Shown: one piece after another, positions 30,859 to 39,294 of the stretch
Numbering within the stretch: position 1 is the first letter of the stretch
How the letters are laid out: each line of letters opens with the position of its first letter
Assembly (NCBI RefSeq): GCF_000315915.1
Contig: NC_020189.1
Coordinates: 1,116,001-1,180,000, forward strand
Direction of reading: 5' to 3'
Source of the DNA: Henningerozyma blattae CBS 6284
Taxonomy: Eukaryota > Ascomycota > Saccharomycetes > Saccharomycetales > Saccharomycetaceae
Length of the DNA: 64,000 nucleotides
Translations under genes and position numbers: made by a program
The notes under the pieces: generated by a model
Database searches by the model: none
The model's input: the letters and a program-made list of their open reading frames with translations, nothing else
What the model was told of the DNA's origin: nothing

Positions 30859-31902
30859 ATGTCTGATTCTGAAGAACAAAAACCAAAAATCATTGATACA
30901 AGTAAATTACAATTGGATGATCCAGATACTAAAATAGCACCCATGGTGATCCCTGATAATAATCCGGACCTTATATCTGCTGATAGCGATTTGACGGTAG
31001 ATTTACCTGACAATATAGAAACGATAGATTTGGTTCATTTGAAAATACGATCGTTAGAAGACTTGAATCTATTGAGATTCAAGCAATTGAAAATTTTATG
31101 TTTAAGACAAAATTTAGTAGAAAGTATTTCAGAAGTAGAGGTTTTGCCTGCTGATACCCTTGTAGAATTGGATTTTTATGACAATAGAATAAAGCATATT
31201 TCAGCTAATGTGAATAAATTGATCAATTTGGAAAGTTTGGATTTCTCATTCAATAAGATTAAAAATATTAAGAATATTGACAAATTGGTCAATTTGAAAT
31301 ACCTTTATTTTGTTCAAAACAAGATTTCTAAAGTAGAAAATTTATCTACTTTGAAAAATTTGGTTTCACTAGAACTCGGTGGTAATCGTCTTACAGATCT
31401 ACACCCTGATTCTTTTGTAGGATTGGATAAGTTAGAAGAAATTTGGTTAGGTAAAAATATGATCCCTCGTTTAATAAACTTGTCTCCTTTAAAATCATTA
31501 AAGATTTTATCTATTCAAGGTAATAGATTGAAGAAACTGGAAGGATTAGATGAATTGACTAATTTGGAAGAATTATATGTATCACATAATCAAATTTCAA
31601 AGATTGAAAATTTAGAAAAAAATTTAAAATTAACTACAGTTGATATTTCCTCCAACAAGATTACTAAGATTGAAAATGTTTCTCATTTGAAAATGTTGAC
31701 TGATTTATGGTGTTCTTTTAATCAAATTGATCAATCATTTGAATCATTGGGTGAAGAATTAAAAGATTTATCAAGATTTGAAACAATTTATTTGGAAGGT
31801 AATCCGATTCAACTAAATAATGAGACTTCTTATAGAAGAAAATTGATTTTGAATTTACCAAAATCTTTGAATAAAATTGACGCTACTTTTATTCGTGATT
31901 AA
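30859..31902 (+). CDS. SDS22: Sds22, leucine-rich-repeat regulator of protein phosphatase 1
   Basis: 347 residues (S. cerevisiae 338). After an acidic N-terminal segment there are about ten to twelve SDS22-type leucine-rich repeats of 22 residues from about residue 80 to 320, with units such as LVNLKYLYFVQNKISKVENL, LTNLEELYVSHNQISKIENL and LKSLKILSIQGNRLKKLEGL. A C-terminal LRR cap (FETIYLEGNPIQ, then YRRKLILNLPKSLNKID) closes the solenoid. Sds22 binds Glc7 (PP1) and is needed for its maturation and nuclear function in mitosis. The order with ACP1 and MST1 is conserved. Confidence 0.96.
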   Translation: MSDSEEQKPKIIDTSKLQLDDPDTKIAPMVIPDNNPDLISADSDLTVDLPDNIETIDLVHLKIRSLEDLNLLRFKQLKILCLRQNLVESISEVEVLPADTLVELDFYDNRIKHISANVNKLINLESLDFSFNKIKNIKNIDKLVNLKYLYFVQNKISKVENLSTLKNLVSLELGGNRLTDLHPDSFVGLDKLEEIWLGKNMIPRLINLSPLKSLKILSIQGNRLKKLEGLDELTNLEELYVSHNQISKIENLEKNLKLTTVDISSNKITKIENVSHLKMLTDLWCSFNQIDQSFESLGEELKDLSRFETIYLEGNPIQLNNETSYRRKLILNLPKSLNKIDATFIRD

Positions 31903-32154
31903 AAAAGTAAATAGTACCTTTAACAACAAAGTTTTTTATTTAATTGATTAATGTAATACTTCTATTTAACGATATTATTTAATAATATTTATATTATGTT
32001 TTCTTTTTGCTTTAAAATTCTACGTGTTTTAAAACGCGATCCCTTAAAAAAAGAGAACTTGAAAAAAAAAAAATAATTATAATAATATAATAATAAAGAT
32101 TCTTGAAGACTTTCAAAGATTGGCTTTCACTATCAAACTTATCACAATTAAAAT

Positions 32155-33564
32155 ATGGTATTGAAATCAATACCAATTATAAGGAATCCTCATTGGATTC
32201 TATTAAATAGAAATTGTCTTAATTTAAACAAAAGATATTTGGCATCAGATGCAAAATCAAAATCAAATGATCAAACAAACATATCAGTAGATGTTTCTCA
32301 AAAACAAAAAATATACATTACAGACCCTATTTCTCCTGGCTCTATATTTTTTTTACCAAATGGTACAAAAGTATTCAACAAATTGGTTCAATTCATTAAA
32401 TTACAAACTACTCAGTTGTTTGGATTTAAAGAAGTTATTACTCCTTTAATTTATAAAAAATCCTTATGGGAAACATCAGGTCATTGGCAAAATTATCAAG
32501 ATGACATGTTCCAAGTAGCTGTTAATGATGAATCTAAGGAAATATATGGTTTAAAACCAATGAATTGTCCGGGGCATTGTGTAATCTATAAAAGATTTGA
32601 CCGTTCTTATAATGAATTACCTTTAAGATTTGCAGATTTCTCGCCTCTGCATAGAAATGAAGCTTCTGGGGCACTATCTGGTTTAACAAGATTAAGAAAA
32701 TTTCATCAAGACGATGGCCATATTTTTTGTACTCCTGAACAAGTATACCAAGAAATTCAAAACTGTTTAAAATTAATTGATTTATGTTATACAAAAATTT
32801 TTAAATTTACAAATACGGATGAAAGTACCACTGAACCATATTTTTTGAAATTATCAACAAGACCAGAAGATCATTATATAGGTGATATTAAAGTGTGGGA
32901 TCATGCAGAAACAATTTTGAAAAACGTCTTAGAAGAATCAGGTAAAAATTGGGAATTGAATCCAGGAGATGGTGCATTTTATGGTCCAAAGATTGATATC
33001 ATGGTTAATGATCATAATAACAAATCACATCAAGTAGCTACAATTCAATTAGATTTTCAATTACCAGAAAGATTTGATTTAAAATTTAAAGATAAAGACA
33101 ATTATTACAAGAGACCTATTATGATTCATAGAGCTGCTTTTGGTTCAGTAGAAAGATTTATGTCTATCTTATTAGATTCTAATAATGGTAATTGGCCATT
33201 TTGGTTAAATCCTAAACAAGTCATTATATTACCAATTAATACGAAAAAGGAAGATCATGTAAATGAATCATTTAAATTAAAAAATTTTCTAAGCAATAAT
33301 AACCAAACAACAGATAATGATATTCAGCCAATACCCTTAAATAGTTTCCATTTCGAAGCACATGTCGATGATAGATCCGAGCCATTGGGTTATAGAATCA
33401 AAGATGCAATTTTGAATAAATATTCTTATTTAATTATTATTGGTGACGAAGAAGTTAAAACAAATAAATATTCCATTCGTACCTATAATGATCGTAATAT
33501 TGAGCATTTAACTTCAGCAGAGATCTTTGATAAATTCAAGACTTTAGAAGAAAATTATAAATAA
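32155..33564 (+). CDS. MST1: Mitochondrial threonyl-tRNA synthetase Mst1
   Basis: 469 residues (S. cerevisiae 462), class II aminoacyl-tRNA synthetase. A basic N-terminal presequence precedes the catalytic domain. Zinc and active-site blocks are visible: MNCPGHCVIY near residue 137, motif 2 region LRFADFSPLHRNEASGAL and RKFHQDDGHIF, and motif 3 GSVERFMSILLD. A C-terminal anticodon-binding domain (KQVIILPI to IIGDEEV) follows. It lacks the N-terminal editing domain of cytosolic ThrRS, as is usual for yeast mitochondrial Mst1. It charges mitochondrial tRNA-Thr, and in yeasts that read mitochondrial CUN as Thr it also charges the unusual tRNA. The next gene, ATG17, belongs to a different S. cerevisiae neighbourhood, so a rearrangement junction lies at about 33.6-33.9 kb. 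Confidence 0.95.
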   Translation: MVLKSIPIIRNPHWILLNRNCLNLNKRYLASDAKSKSNDQTNISVDVSQKQKIYITDPISPGSIFFLPNGTKVFNKLVQFIKLQTTQLFGFKEVITPLIYKKSLWETSGHWQNYQDDMFQVAVNDESKEIYGLKPMNCPGHCVIYKRFDRSYNELPLRFADFSPLHRNEASGALSGLTRLRKFHQDDGHIFCTPEQVYQEIQNCLKLIDLCYTKIFKFTNTDESTTEPYFLKLSTRPEDHYIGDIKVWDHAETILKNVLEESGKNWELNPGDGAFYGPKIDIMVNDHNNKSHQVATIQLDFQLPERFDLKFKDKDNYYKRPIMIHRAAFGSVERFMSILLDSNNGNWPFWLNPKQVIILPINTKKEDHVNESFKLKNFLSNNNQTTDNDIQPIPLNSFHFEAHVDDRSEPLGYRIKDAILNKYSYLIIIGDEEVKTNKYSIRTYNDRNIEHLTSAEIFDKFKTLEENYK

Positions 33565-33864
33565 AAATAAAAACCGATTTATTTTTCAATTGCATTTTTT
33601 TATGTCCATAGCATATTTGATATTCCAATATAATATTTTTTCATGTATATATATATATGTACATAATATCTTAAAATAATTCTTTAAAAAATAGTTGTAT
33701 CATATTCGATAAACAATATTCATGCAGTTGTAGGGTTAAATGTACAATATTGAAGCAATCGTTATTAATATGTTCAGAAATATTCTCATATTATTAGTTC
33801 TATAATAGCGCATTTAAATATTTTGCATTAATTAAACGCATTCTCATCGGTAGTTAATGTGTGT

Positions 33865-35130
33865 CTATTCATCTCGAATAGTATAATTTAAAGTGAATAG
33901 TGGAGAAAGGTCATCAATTTGCCCTGGTAAAATATTTTCTGGTAAAAAATCCCCATTCTTTAAAATAAATTCTTTCCTATACATTCGATCTTCTTCATTT
34001 AATCTTGTTAATTCATTTTCACAATTTTTTAACACTGTTTTCATCTTTTCAGTTACTCTTTTTCTTCTTTCAACTTCTTCATTTAAATTTTGATAGCTAT
34101 TTTCAAAATTTTTATAGAAATGGATCAATTGTTTTGTAATATTAATATCACCTAGACAAGATTTTTTAAAAATTGTTATAATTTCAGAAATATTTTTAAA
34201 AATTAATAAAGATTCGTGGTGTTTCTGAAATTCACCGATTAATTTTGCTAATTCTGAATGAAGCTGGTTCTTTAAAATAGTTTTTTCTTCTAATATATAA
34301 TTAGCTTCTTTTAAAACATCACCTGAGTCTTCTACAGTTTTCATTAGAAGCTCTAAAATAGAATCTAATTCCAAGTCATCATTTTTAATCACTTTTAATA
34401 ATTCATTAAAATCTTCTTCTTCTAATTTATTATCTCTTAACACTTTACATTTTTCAAAGTGGTTGACTAATGATGTTATATATTCGGCCAATTCTTGAAC
34501 TGATAATTTCATTTGATCAGGATATGTAATCATTAATAAATAATTTTTTGCATCATTATCAGAATCGAAATTAATATTTATCTCTTTCCTAATATCTTTT
34601 AATTTTTTATCGAAATTTTGTTCTACCACTTTTCTTTTCAGATGAGTATATTGAGCTCTAATATTTTCAATTTGTTTTTGTATTATTGGGATTTCTTTTA
34701 ATTTTTTATTTAAAATATTACCGTTCTCCATTGTAATAAAATCTCCTAACATCTTTTCATTATTAGAATTTTTACGAGCAAATTTATTTTCTGTGCTATT
34801 CAAAGTATTTATCTCTGAAGTGATTATATTCTGCCAATATTTCATGTTATTTATTAGTTGATTTAAAACAGCATCAGACCATTCTTCTCTAATTAATTTT
34901 TTGCCAATACTAATATCTAATATTTCATGACTTAAAAACTTATATTGATTTTCTAAGCAATCCAGTAAAAAATATAATTTATTGATATCTTGTTGCCAAC
35001 GTGATAATTTTTCTTGTACTAATGATATTCTTTTATTAGCATCTTGGCAAATGAGTTGTGCATCAATTAAGCATTTTCTGGCATTATCAACTAATGTATT
35101 AACATCAACAGAGCTTCTAGAGATTGACAT
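33865..35130 (-). CDS. ATG17: Atg17, autophagy scaffold protein
   Basis: 421 residues (S. cerevisiae 417), almost entirely alpha-helical coiled coil. Conserved blocks include LVDNARKCLIDAQLICQDAN at the N-terminus, MKYWQNIITSEINTL, LGDFITMENGNILNKKLKEI and IQKQIENIRAQYTHLKRKVV. Atg17 forms the S-shaped dimer that, with Atg29 and Atg31 and through Atg13, scaffolds the Atg1 complex at the phagophore assembly site in starvation. It is divergent from SPP382 with 309 bases between, as YLR423C is to YLR424W. Confidence 0.94.
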   Translation of the reverse strand: MSISRSSVDVNTLVDNARKCLIDAQLICQDANKRISLVQEKLSRWQQDINKLYFLLDCLENQYKFLSHEILDISIGKKLIREEWSDAVLNQLINNMKYWQNIITSEINTLNSTENKFARKNSNNEKMLGDFITMENGNILNKKLKEIPIIQKQIENIRAQYTHLKRKVVEQNFDKKLKDIRKEININFDSDNDAKNYLLMITYPDQMKLSVQELAEYITSLVNHFEKCKVLRDNKLEEEDFNELLKVIKNDDLELDSILELLMKTVEDSGDVLKEANYILEEKTILKNQLHSELAKLIGEFQKHHESLLIFKNISEIITIFKKSCLGDINITKQLIHFYKNFENSYQNLNEEVERRKRVTEKMKTVLKNCENELTRLNEEDRMYRKEFILKNGDFLPENILPGQIDDLSPLFTLNYTIRDE

Positions 35131-35439
35131 TATACATAGTATAATTTTTTAAATTTAGAATTATTCAGATGGAATTTTGTAAATATATGTCATTCAAATA
35201 TATGTAAAATTAGATAAAAATAAATTCTCTTGCCTTTTTATTAAGATTTTCTTGATACTTTTATGTTCAAATCAATATAATATATATAATTCTCCTTAAA
35301 ATAAAGAATTTTTATTATTAAAAAGTATACCCCGAAAGATATAAAAGAACTGTAAAATAGAATATATCATTATTTTCAATATCAAAAATCAAGATTTACA
35401 AATATGATATACATAAATATACATATAATACCTTGAATT
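35131..35439. promoter_or_regulatory. Divergent promoter region, ATG17 to SPP382
   Basis: 309 bases of very AT-rich DNA with TATATATA-like stretches near 35278-35290 and a short ACCCCG patch near 35330. I recognise no factor site with confidence. Confidence 0.5.
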
Positions 35440-37530
35440 ATGGATTTTGAATATGGATCTGAATCTGATTATGATAATGAGTCTATTACAAATTCCTTAA
35501 AAAGAAGGAAACTACAAAAAGACGCCCAAAAAGAGACAAATGGCAATAAGTTAACCTCCAAATATGGTATTGGTGCCAAACTATTATTTAAGATGGGTTA
35601 TAAGGAAGGTTCTGGACTAGGTACTGGTGGTGGTATTGTTGAACCTATTCAAGCCACCAAACGTAAGAATGCGTTTGAAGGTCTAGGCATGATGAGTGTT
35701 AATAGAAGAAATGAATATGATTATTCTAGTGATAGTAGTTCTGACGAGAAACCAATGTCTAAACCAATTAGTTTTAAAGAACCAGTAATAATGGATAAGG
35801 ATACTGAAAGATTAAGAATTGTTATTGATAAATTGAAAGATTTCCAATTATATCATAAAGATATCAAATTACCTAAAAGTGTTCTAAAATTAATTGGGAA
35901 TTCTAATGATAAAACAAATAATGATAATTCAAAATTATCTGACTTAGAAAATATTTTAGATAAATTTGAAAAAATTAAAAATGAAATGAACATTATTGAC
36001 CGACGAGTATCATTATTTAAACCTCAAATGATTGAATATGATCAACAATTAAAACTCTTAATTGAAATACAAGTTGGATTAAAATCTGAAACGATTGGTT
36101 TTATAGAGAAATGCAAATTAATTCTAAAACTTTCCAATGATCAATTAATTGATAAGCTGATTTCTAAATTAATTCAGAATACTTTCTCAATTGACAATCT
36201 TAATGATAATATGGATTCGAATTGTTATCAATTGAACGAATTAATTGAATTGTTAAGTTATAAGGATTATTTTAAGATTACTAGTGATAAATTGTTAAAT
36301 CGGATTCAAACAAATATTTTCAAAATTATTTATCCATTAATATGTGAAGAATTACAAGATATTAATTTTTTAAAACTTGAAAATTTGGAAACTCTTAAAC
36401 TTGTTTCTAAATTAATTAATTTATCGAATATATTACAATATATTAAAATTTGGGATAATTTAATTTTTAAATATATTTATCAACCAATCGTAATTTTTAT
36501 GAAAAATAATAATGGTGATGATGATGCTAATGATAAAAAGAATATTATTAATAAAAACATATTAATTAATTATAAAAATTTACAAGTAATCCTAAATCAA
36601 GATATGAAATTTGCAATTAGTTCAATTGTCAAAGAGAATTTTGAGAAATATTTAATCCATTGGAATTCTATTGATTCACCTTTATACGATAATTCAACAA
36701 TTGAGTTAATTAAAGAGATTATCAATATTGATAATTTTTATCAATTAATAGATGAAACAAAATTTATAGAAAAATTTTTTCAACAAATTTGGGAAGTAGA
36801 CTTTGATCTTTTCAATGAATTAGAAACCATGCAAGATGAAGAGGGAGAACTTAATGAGAATATTAATAGTGGTACTTTATTTGCCATTAGACAATTACAT
36901 AAATGTCAAAATATGATGAGACCAAATGATTATAATAAATATCTTAAAGATTTATTTCTGGAATTTGAAAATATCATATATCAATGGCGAGTATATTGCT
37001 TAACTGAGCAAGACTTTGAATTATGCACCAAATGGATTTATTTTATTATTAATTCATGTTTCAATAATTTAAATGAGATGGAGATTGGGTATATTCAATC
37101 TTTAATTAAATTATTGGAAACGAAAAAGAATGAAGGTCGTAAAAAGGAGGAAGATGTAAAGATTGAGAAATATGATTTATATAATGATTTATTTGTTGAT
37201 TCACAACCAAATAATGCTACTGCTAATAAAGAAATCAATCTGAAGAATATACCAATGAGAAAAATTAAAGTGACATTAAAAGAAGTTCTTGAAGATTATT
37301 GTGAGCAACGAGGGTATTTGATAGAGAAAGAAGAAAATAAATACACGACTTTACCATCAATGGGATACGCTAATGGTGACAATATCATGGTGCCTGTATT
37401 TAAGATCACTAATGGTGGGAATAAGAATTGTAAACATATTGCAATAAAGAACGATATAATATGGGTCAAAGATAGAGCTGTTGAGAAAGCACCATATATA
37501 CCTATCTATCTTTGGGAATTAACTTTATAA
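35440..37530 (+). CDS. SPP382: Spp382/Ntr1, G-patch spliceosome disassembly factor
   Basis: 696 residues (S. cerevisiae 708). An acidic start is followed by a G-patch at about residues 43-83 (GIGAKLLFKMGYKEGSGLG, then GIVEPIQATKRKNAFEGLG). The long helical remainder resembles the TFIP11/Ntr1 family and ends in a conserved block with PYIPIYLWELTL. With Ntr2 it recruits and activates the DEAH helicase Prp43 to take apart the intron-lariat spliceosome. The order ATG17-SPP382-tRNA-Lys(CUU)-TUS1 is the same as on S. cerevisiae chromosome XII. Confidence 0.94.
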   Translation: MDFEYGSESDYDNESITNSLKRRKLQKDAQKETNGNKLTSKYGIGAKLLFKMGYKEGSGLGTGGGIVEPIQATKRKNAFEGLGMMSVNRRNEYDYSSDSSSDEKPMSKPISFKEPVIMDKDTERLRIVIDKLKDFQLYHKDIKLPKSVLKLIGNSNDKTNNDNSKLSDLENILDKFEKIKNEMNIIDRRVSLFKPQMIEYDQQLKLLIEIQVGLKSETIGFIEKCKLILKLSNDQLIDKLISKLIQNTFSIDNLNDNMDSNCYQLNELIELLSYKDYFKITSDKLLNRIQTNIFKIIYPLICEELQDINFLKLENLETLKLVSKLINLSNILQYIKIWDNLIFKYIYQPIVIFMKNNNGDDDANDKKNIINKNILINYKNLQVILNQDMKFAISSIVKENFEKYLIHWNSIDSPLYDNSTIELIKEIINIDNFYQLIDETKFIEKFFQQIWEVDFDLFNELETMQDEEGELNENINSGTLFAIRQLHKCQNMMRPNDYNKYLKDLFLEFENIIYQWRVYCLTEQDFELCTKWIYFIINSCFNNLNEMEIGYIQSLIKLLETKKNEGRKKEEDVKIEKYDLYNDLFVDSQPNNATANKEINLKNIPMRKIKVTLKEVLEDYCEQRGYLIEKEENKYTTLPSMGYANGDNIMVPVFKITNGGNKNCKHIAIKNDIIWVKDRAVEKAPYIPIYLWELTL

Positions 37531-37653
37531 AAATATACATACATATACTTATATATATTATATTAGTTATTGATTATTACTTGATTCCACTAAAAGGAAT
37601 ACTTACTTCTTCTAGTAATTGTTCCATGTATCACGTGGCCACAAAATTTCAGC

Positions 37654-37659
37654 AAAAAA
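37654..37659 (-). terminator. Pol III terminator of tRNA-Lys
   Basis: A run of six T on the minus strand, four bases after the 3' end of the tRNA, the usual RNA polymerase III stop. Confidence 0.85.
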
Positions 37660-37663
37660 TTAA

Positions 37664-37736
37664 AGCCCTGTAGGGGGATCGAACCCCTAACCTTGTGATT
37701 AAGAGTCACACGCGCTACCGATTGCGCCAACAAGGC
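37664..37736 (-). tRNA. tRNA-Lys (anticodon CUU)
   Basis: 73 bases without intron. The acceptor stem GCCTTGT pairs with ACAGGGC over seven positions (one G-U); the D-arm is GGCGCAATCGGTAGCGC, the anticodon loop CTCTTAA with CTT at 37701-37703, and the T-arm contains GGTTCGATCCC. CCA is not encoded, as expected for a nuclear gene. It sits between SPP382 and TUS1 exactly as tK(CUU) does in S. cerevisiae. A solo LTR lies about 450 bases upstream of it. Confidence 0.98.
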
Positions 37737-38182
37737 TCCTTTTCGTTGTTGATGCTTTAATACGAGGATTACAGGACAAGGATGGTGTTTCAGAGTTCGG
37801 ATGGTACTGAGATCAGTAGTTACAGGTTGTATTACACAAGATTATTGTGTCTCCCCTTGGTCCTTCTCTATATAGTATATAATAGTATATTGATCTATAC
37901 ATGCTCATTATATACTTCCTTAGAGCTGGACAGTTCTGGGTGCATAGTTCCAAGATGCGGTACACTCATTGAAACCTGGGTGTCATTCTTACTAATAGGT
38001 TTCCGAGATGAACCAGAAGTGGGTGAAGATTCAGTGGTTACAGTTGATGTTCCACGCCTGCTGAATAATTGGTTCTCAGCTGTGGTCAGCTGATCTGTCC
38101 TCTCTCGAGACTTCTCTTGTACTGATTTCTTGTAAGTATTACGTGAAAGGCGACGGCGCTTAGATGGTTTTACAACAAAATT
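37737..38182. other. GC-richer segment between tRNA-Lys and the solo LTR, with an open minus-strand frame
   Basis: This stretch is visibly richer in G+C than the rest of the window, especially 37920-38170. On the minus strand a 99-codon frame (ATG at 38194, stop at 37895) runs through it: a Lys/Arg-rich start (KPSKRRRLSRNTYKKS) and a Ser/Thr-rich remainder. Its ATG and first four codons lie inside the LTR. With the LTR and one target-site copy removed, the frame meets a stop about a dozen codons upstream with no ATG, so I doubt it is a host gene. It could be a remnant of an older mobile element or a decayed gene. Confidence 0.4.
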
Positions 38183-38657
38183 TGTTGTAGACATATGCTA
38201 GACAATAAAAAGTAATGTTCCCAAGTTTAGGCTTTAAGTAAACGATCACGTAATCAGATGACTACGAGTCATACAATCGTACAGTCGTGCGTTTACGCAA
38301 TTATATGACTATGAGTCATAATATCATGCAATTGTGCAATTGCTTGACAAGTTAATAAACTAATATTCAGGATAAATAGTTATATTTGAAAACGTATGAA
38401 TAGGGCTACTTATCCATCAAGAATTCATAAGTTTATAGTTCGTTCTGCTGGAATATGATTATATTATTTTCTACCAAGTGGTAAAATACTTTTATCACGT
38501 GACTTATTGTTTAAAATGTGTTTTTCTTTTTATATTTAAGAAATATATTCATTTTAACTATATTATTTACTATATATGTCTAAATAAAGTAATCATCTTT
38601 ACATCTTAAACACTGTATAACAATGTCTAACTCTCTTGAATCCCGGTAATTACAACA
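38183..38657 (+). mobile_element. Solo LTR of a Ty-type retrotransposon, 475 bp
   Basis: It begins TGTTGTAG and ends TTACAACA, so the termini form a 7-bp inverted repeat (TGTTGTA/TACAACA) of the TG...CA type found in yeast Ty LTRs. Both sides carry the same 5-bp target-site duplication, AAATT (38178-38182 and 38658-38662). In the plus orientation the 5' half carries two Gcn4-type sites, a TATA-rich stretch lies near 38535-38580, and an ATG (38623, eight codons then stop) lies just before the 3' end, as in Ty1-like LTRs where Gag starts in the LTR. No internal region follows, so it is a solo LTR left by LTR-LTR recombination. It lies about 450 bases upstream of a tRNA gene, within the preferred window of Ty1-like elements. 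The sequence matches no LTR I know. Confidence 0.85.
38258..38319. promoter_or_regulatory. Paired Gcn4-type sites inside the LTR
   Basis: Two related 15-bp units, ATGACTACGAGTCAT (38258-38272) and ATGACTATGAGTCAT (38305-38319), lie 47 bases apart start to start. The second contains ATGAGTCAT, the complement of the full Gcn4 consensus ATGACTCAT, at 38311-38319. The half-site arrangement ATGACT...AGTCAT makes each unit close to palindromic. Confidence 0.65.
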
Positions 38658-38662
38658 AAATT

Positions 38663-39294
38663 TCCTGTAAAATATTTGAAATGTATTCAGCTTCAAATTC
38701 ACATGAATTTCTAAACCCTAGTTCCCCTGAACCCTAACCCTGCCAGTTTTTCCGAAATTATTGTGTCCTCCGAGTTAGTAAGAGATATCTAATGAACTTT
38801 CAGCTTTATCGAATCTTACCAACTATCTCATCTGATGGAGCTAGCACAATATACGGCGATGACAGAATCACCCACTATGACTCCTGGATTATTCTTTGAT
38901 TCTATTATCGTCATTACCATTACTATTATTATCATTATTATTATTATTATTATTATTGCTATCACGATTACTATTGCTATTGACATTACAATTTTACCTT
39001 CGCAATTACCATTACTATTACCCCAGAATAGTCAATTTGGACCCTGAAACAAGATTGATCTAGAACAGAAAACATCTATATCTAATTGATATATATCTAG
39101 AGAAAGATATAAAGAGATAGATGGCTAGTTAGACAATTAGTTAGTTTGACAAGTTAATAGATAAATGTATCATTATAAATAAAATAAAAAAACATAAACA
39201 TTCATTATTAATACCAACAATATCTATAGATCCTTGCTCTATTTGTTTGACGAGATCAAAAGAAGAAAATTAGGTTATCTCGTTCACACTTTCA
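38663..39294. other. TUS1 upstream region
   Basis: 632 bases between the LTR and TUS1. It holds an ATT/ATC-type simple repeat at about 38898-38975 and short C-rich runs near 38715-38745. I see no gene. The TUS1 promoter should be in the last few hundred bases. Confidence 0.55.

Noticed and set aside
37747..38177. A second LTR of Ty3 type at the tRNA transcription start
   Set aside because: Ends look LTR-like (TGTTG...TACAACA) but there is no matching target-site duplication and no similarity to the neighbouring LTR; left as a hypothesis.
37895..38194. 99-residue minus-strand ORF as a host gene
   Set aside because: Its start codon comes from the LTR, and the frame without the insertion has a stop and no ATG upstream. 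Kept only as a remark in the GC-richer segment.
38731..38741. Telomere-like ACCCTAACCCT
   Set aside because: Only two units, and yeast telomeres do not use this repeat; chance.
38690..38765. Possible point centromere (TCACATGA near 38697 and TTTTTCCGAA near 38747)
   Set aside because: The CDEI-like site lacks the purine at its first position, the spacing is only about 50 bases, the stretch between is not AT-only, and the CDEIII context is poor.
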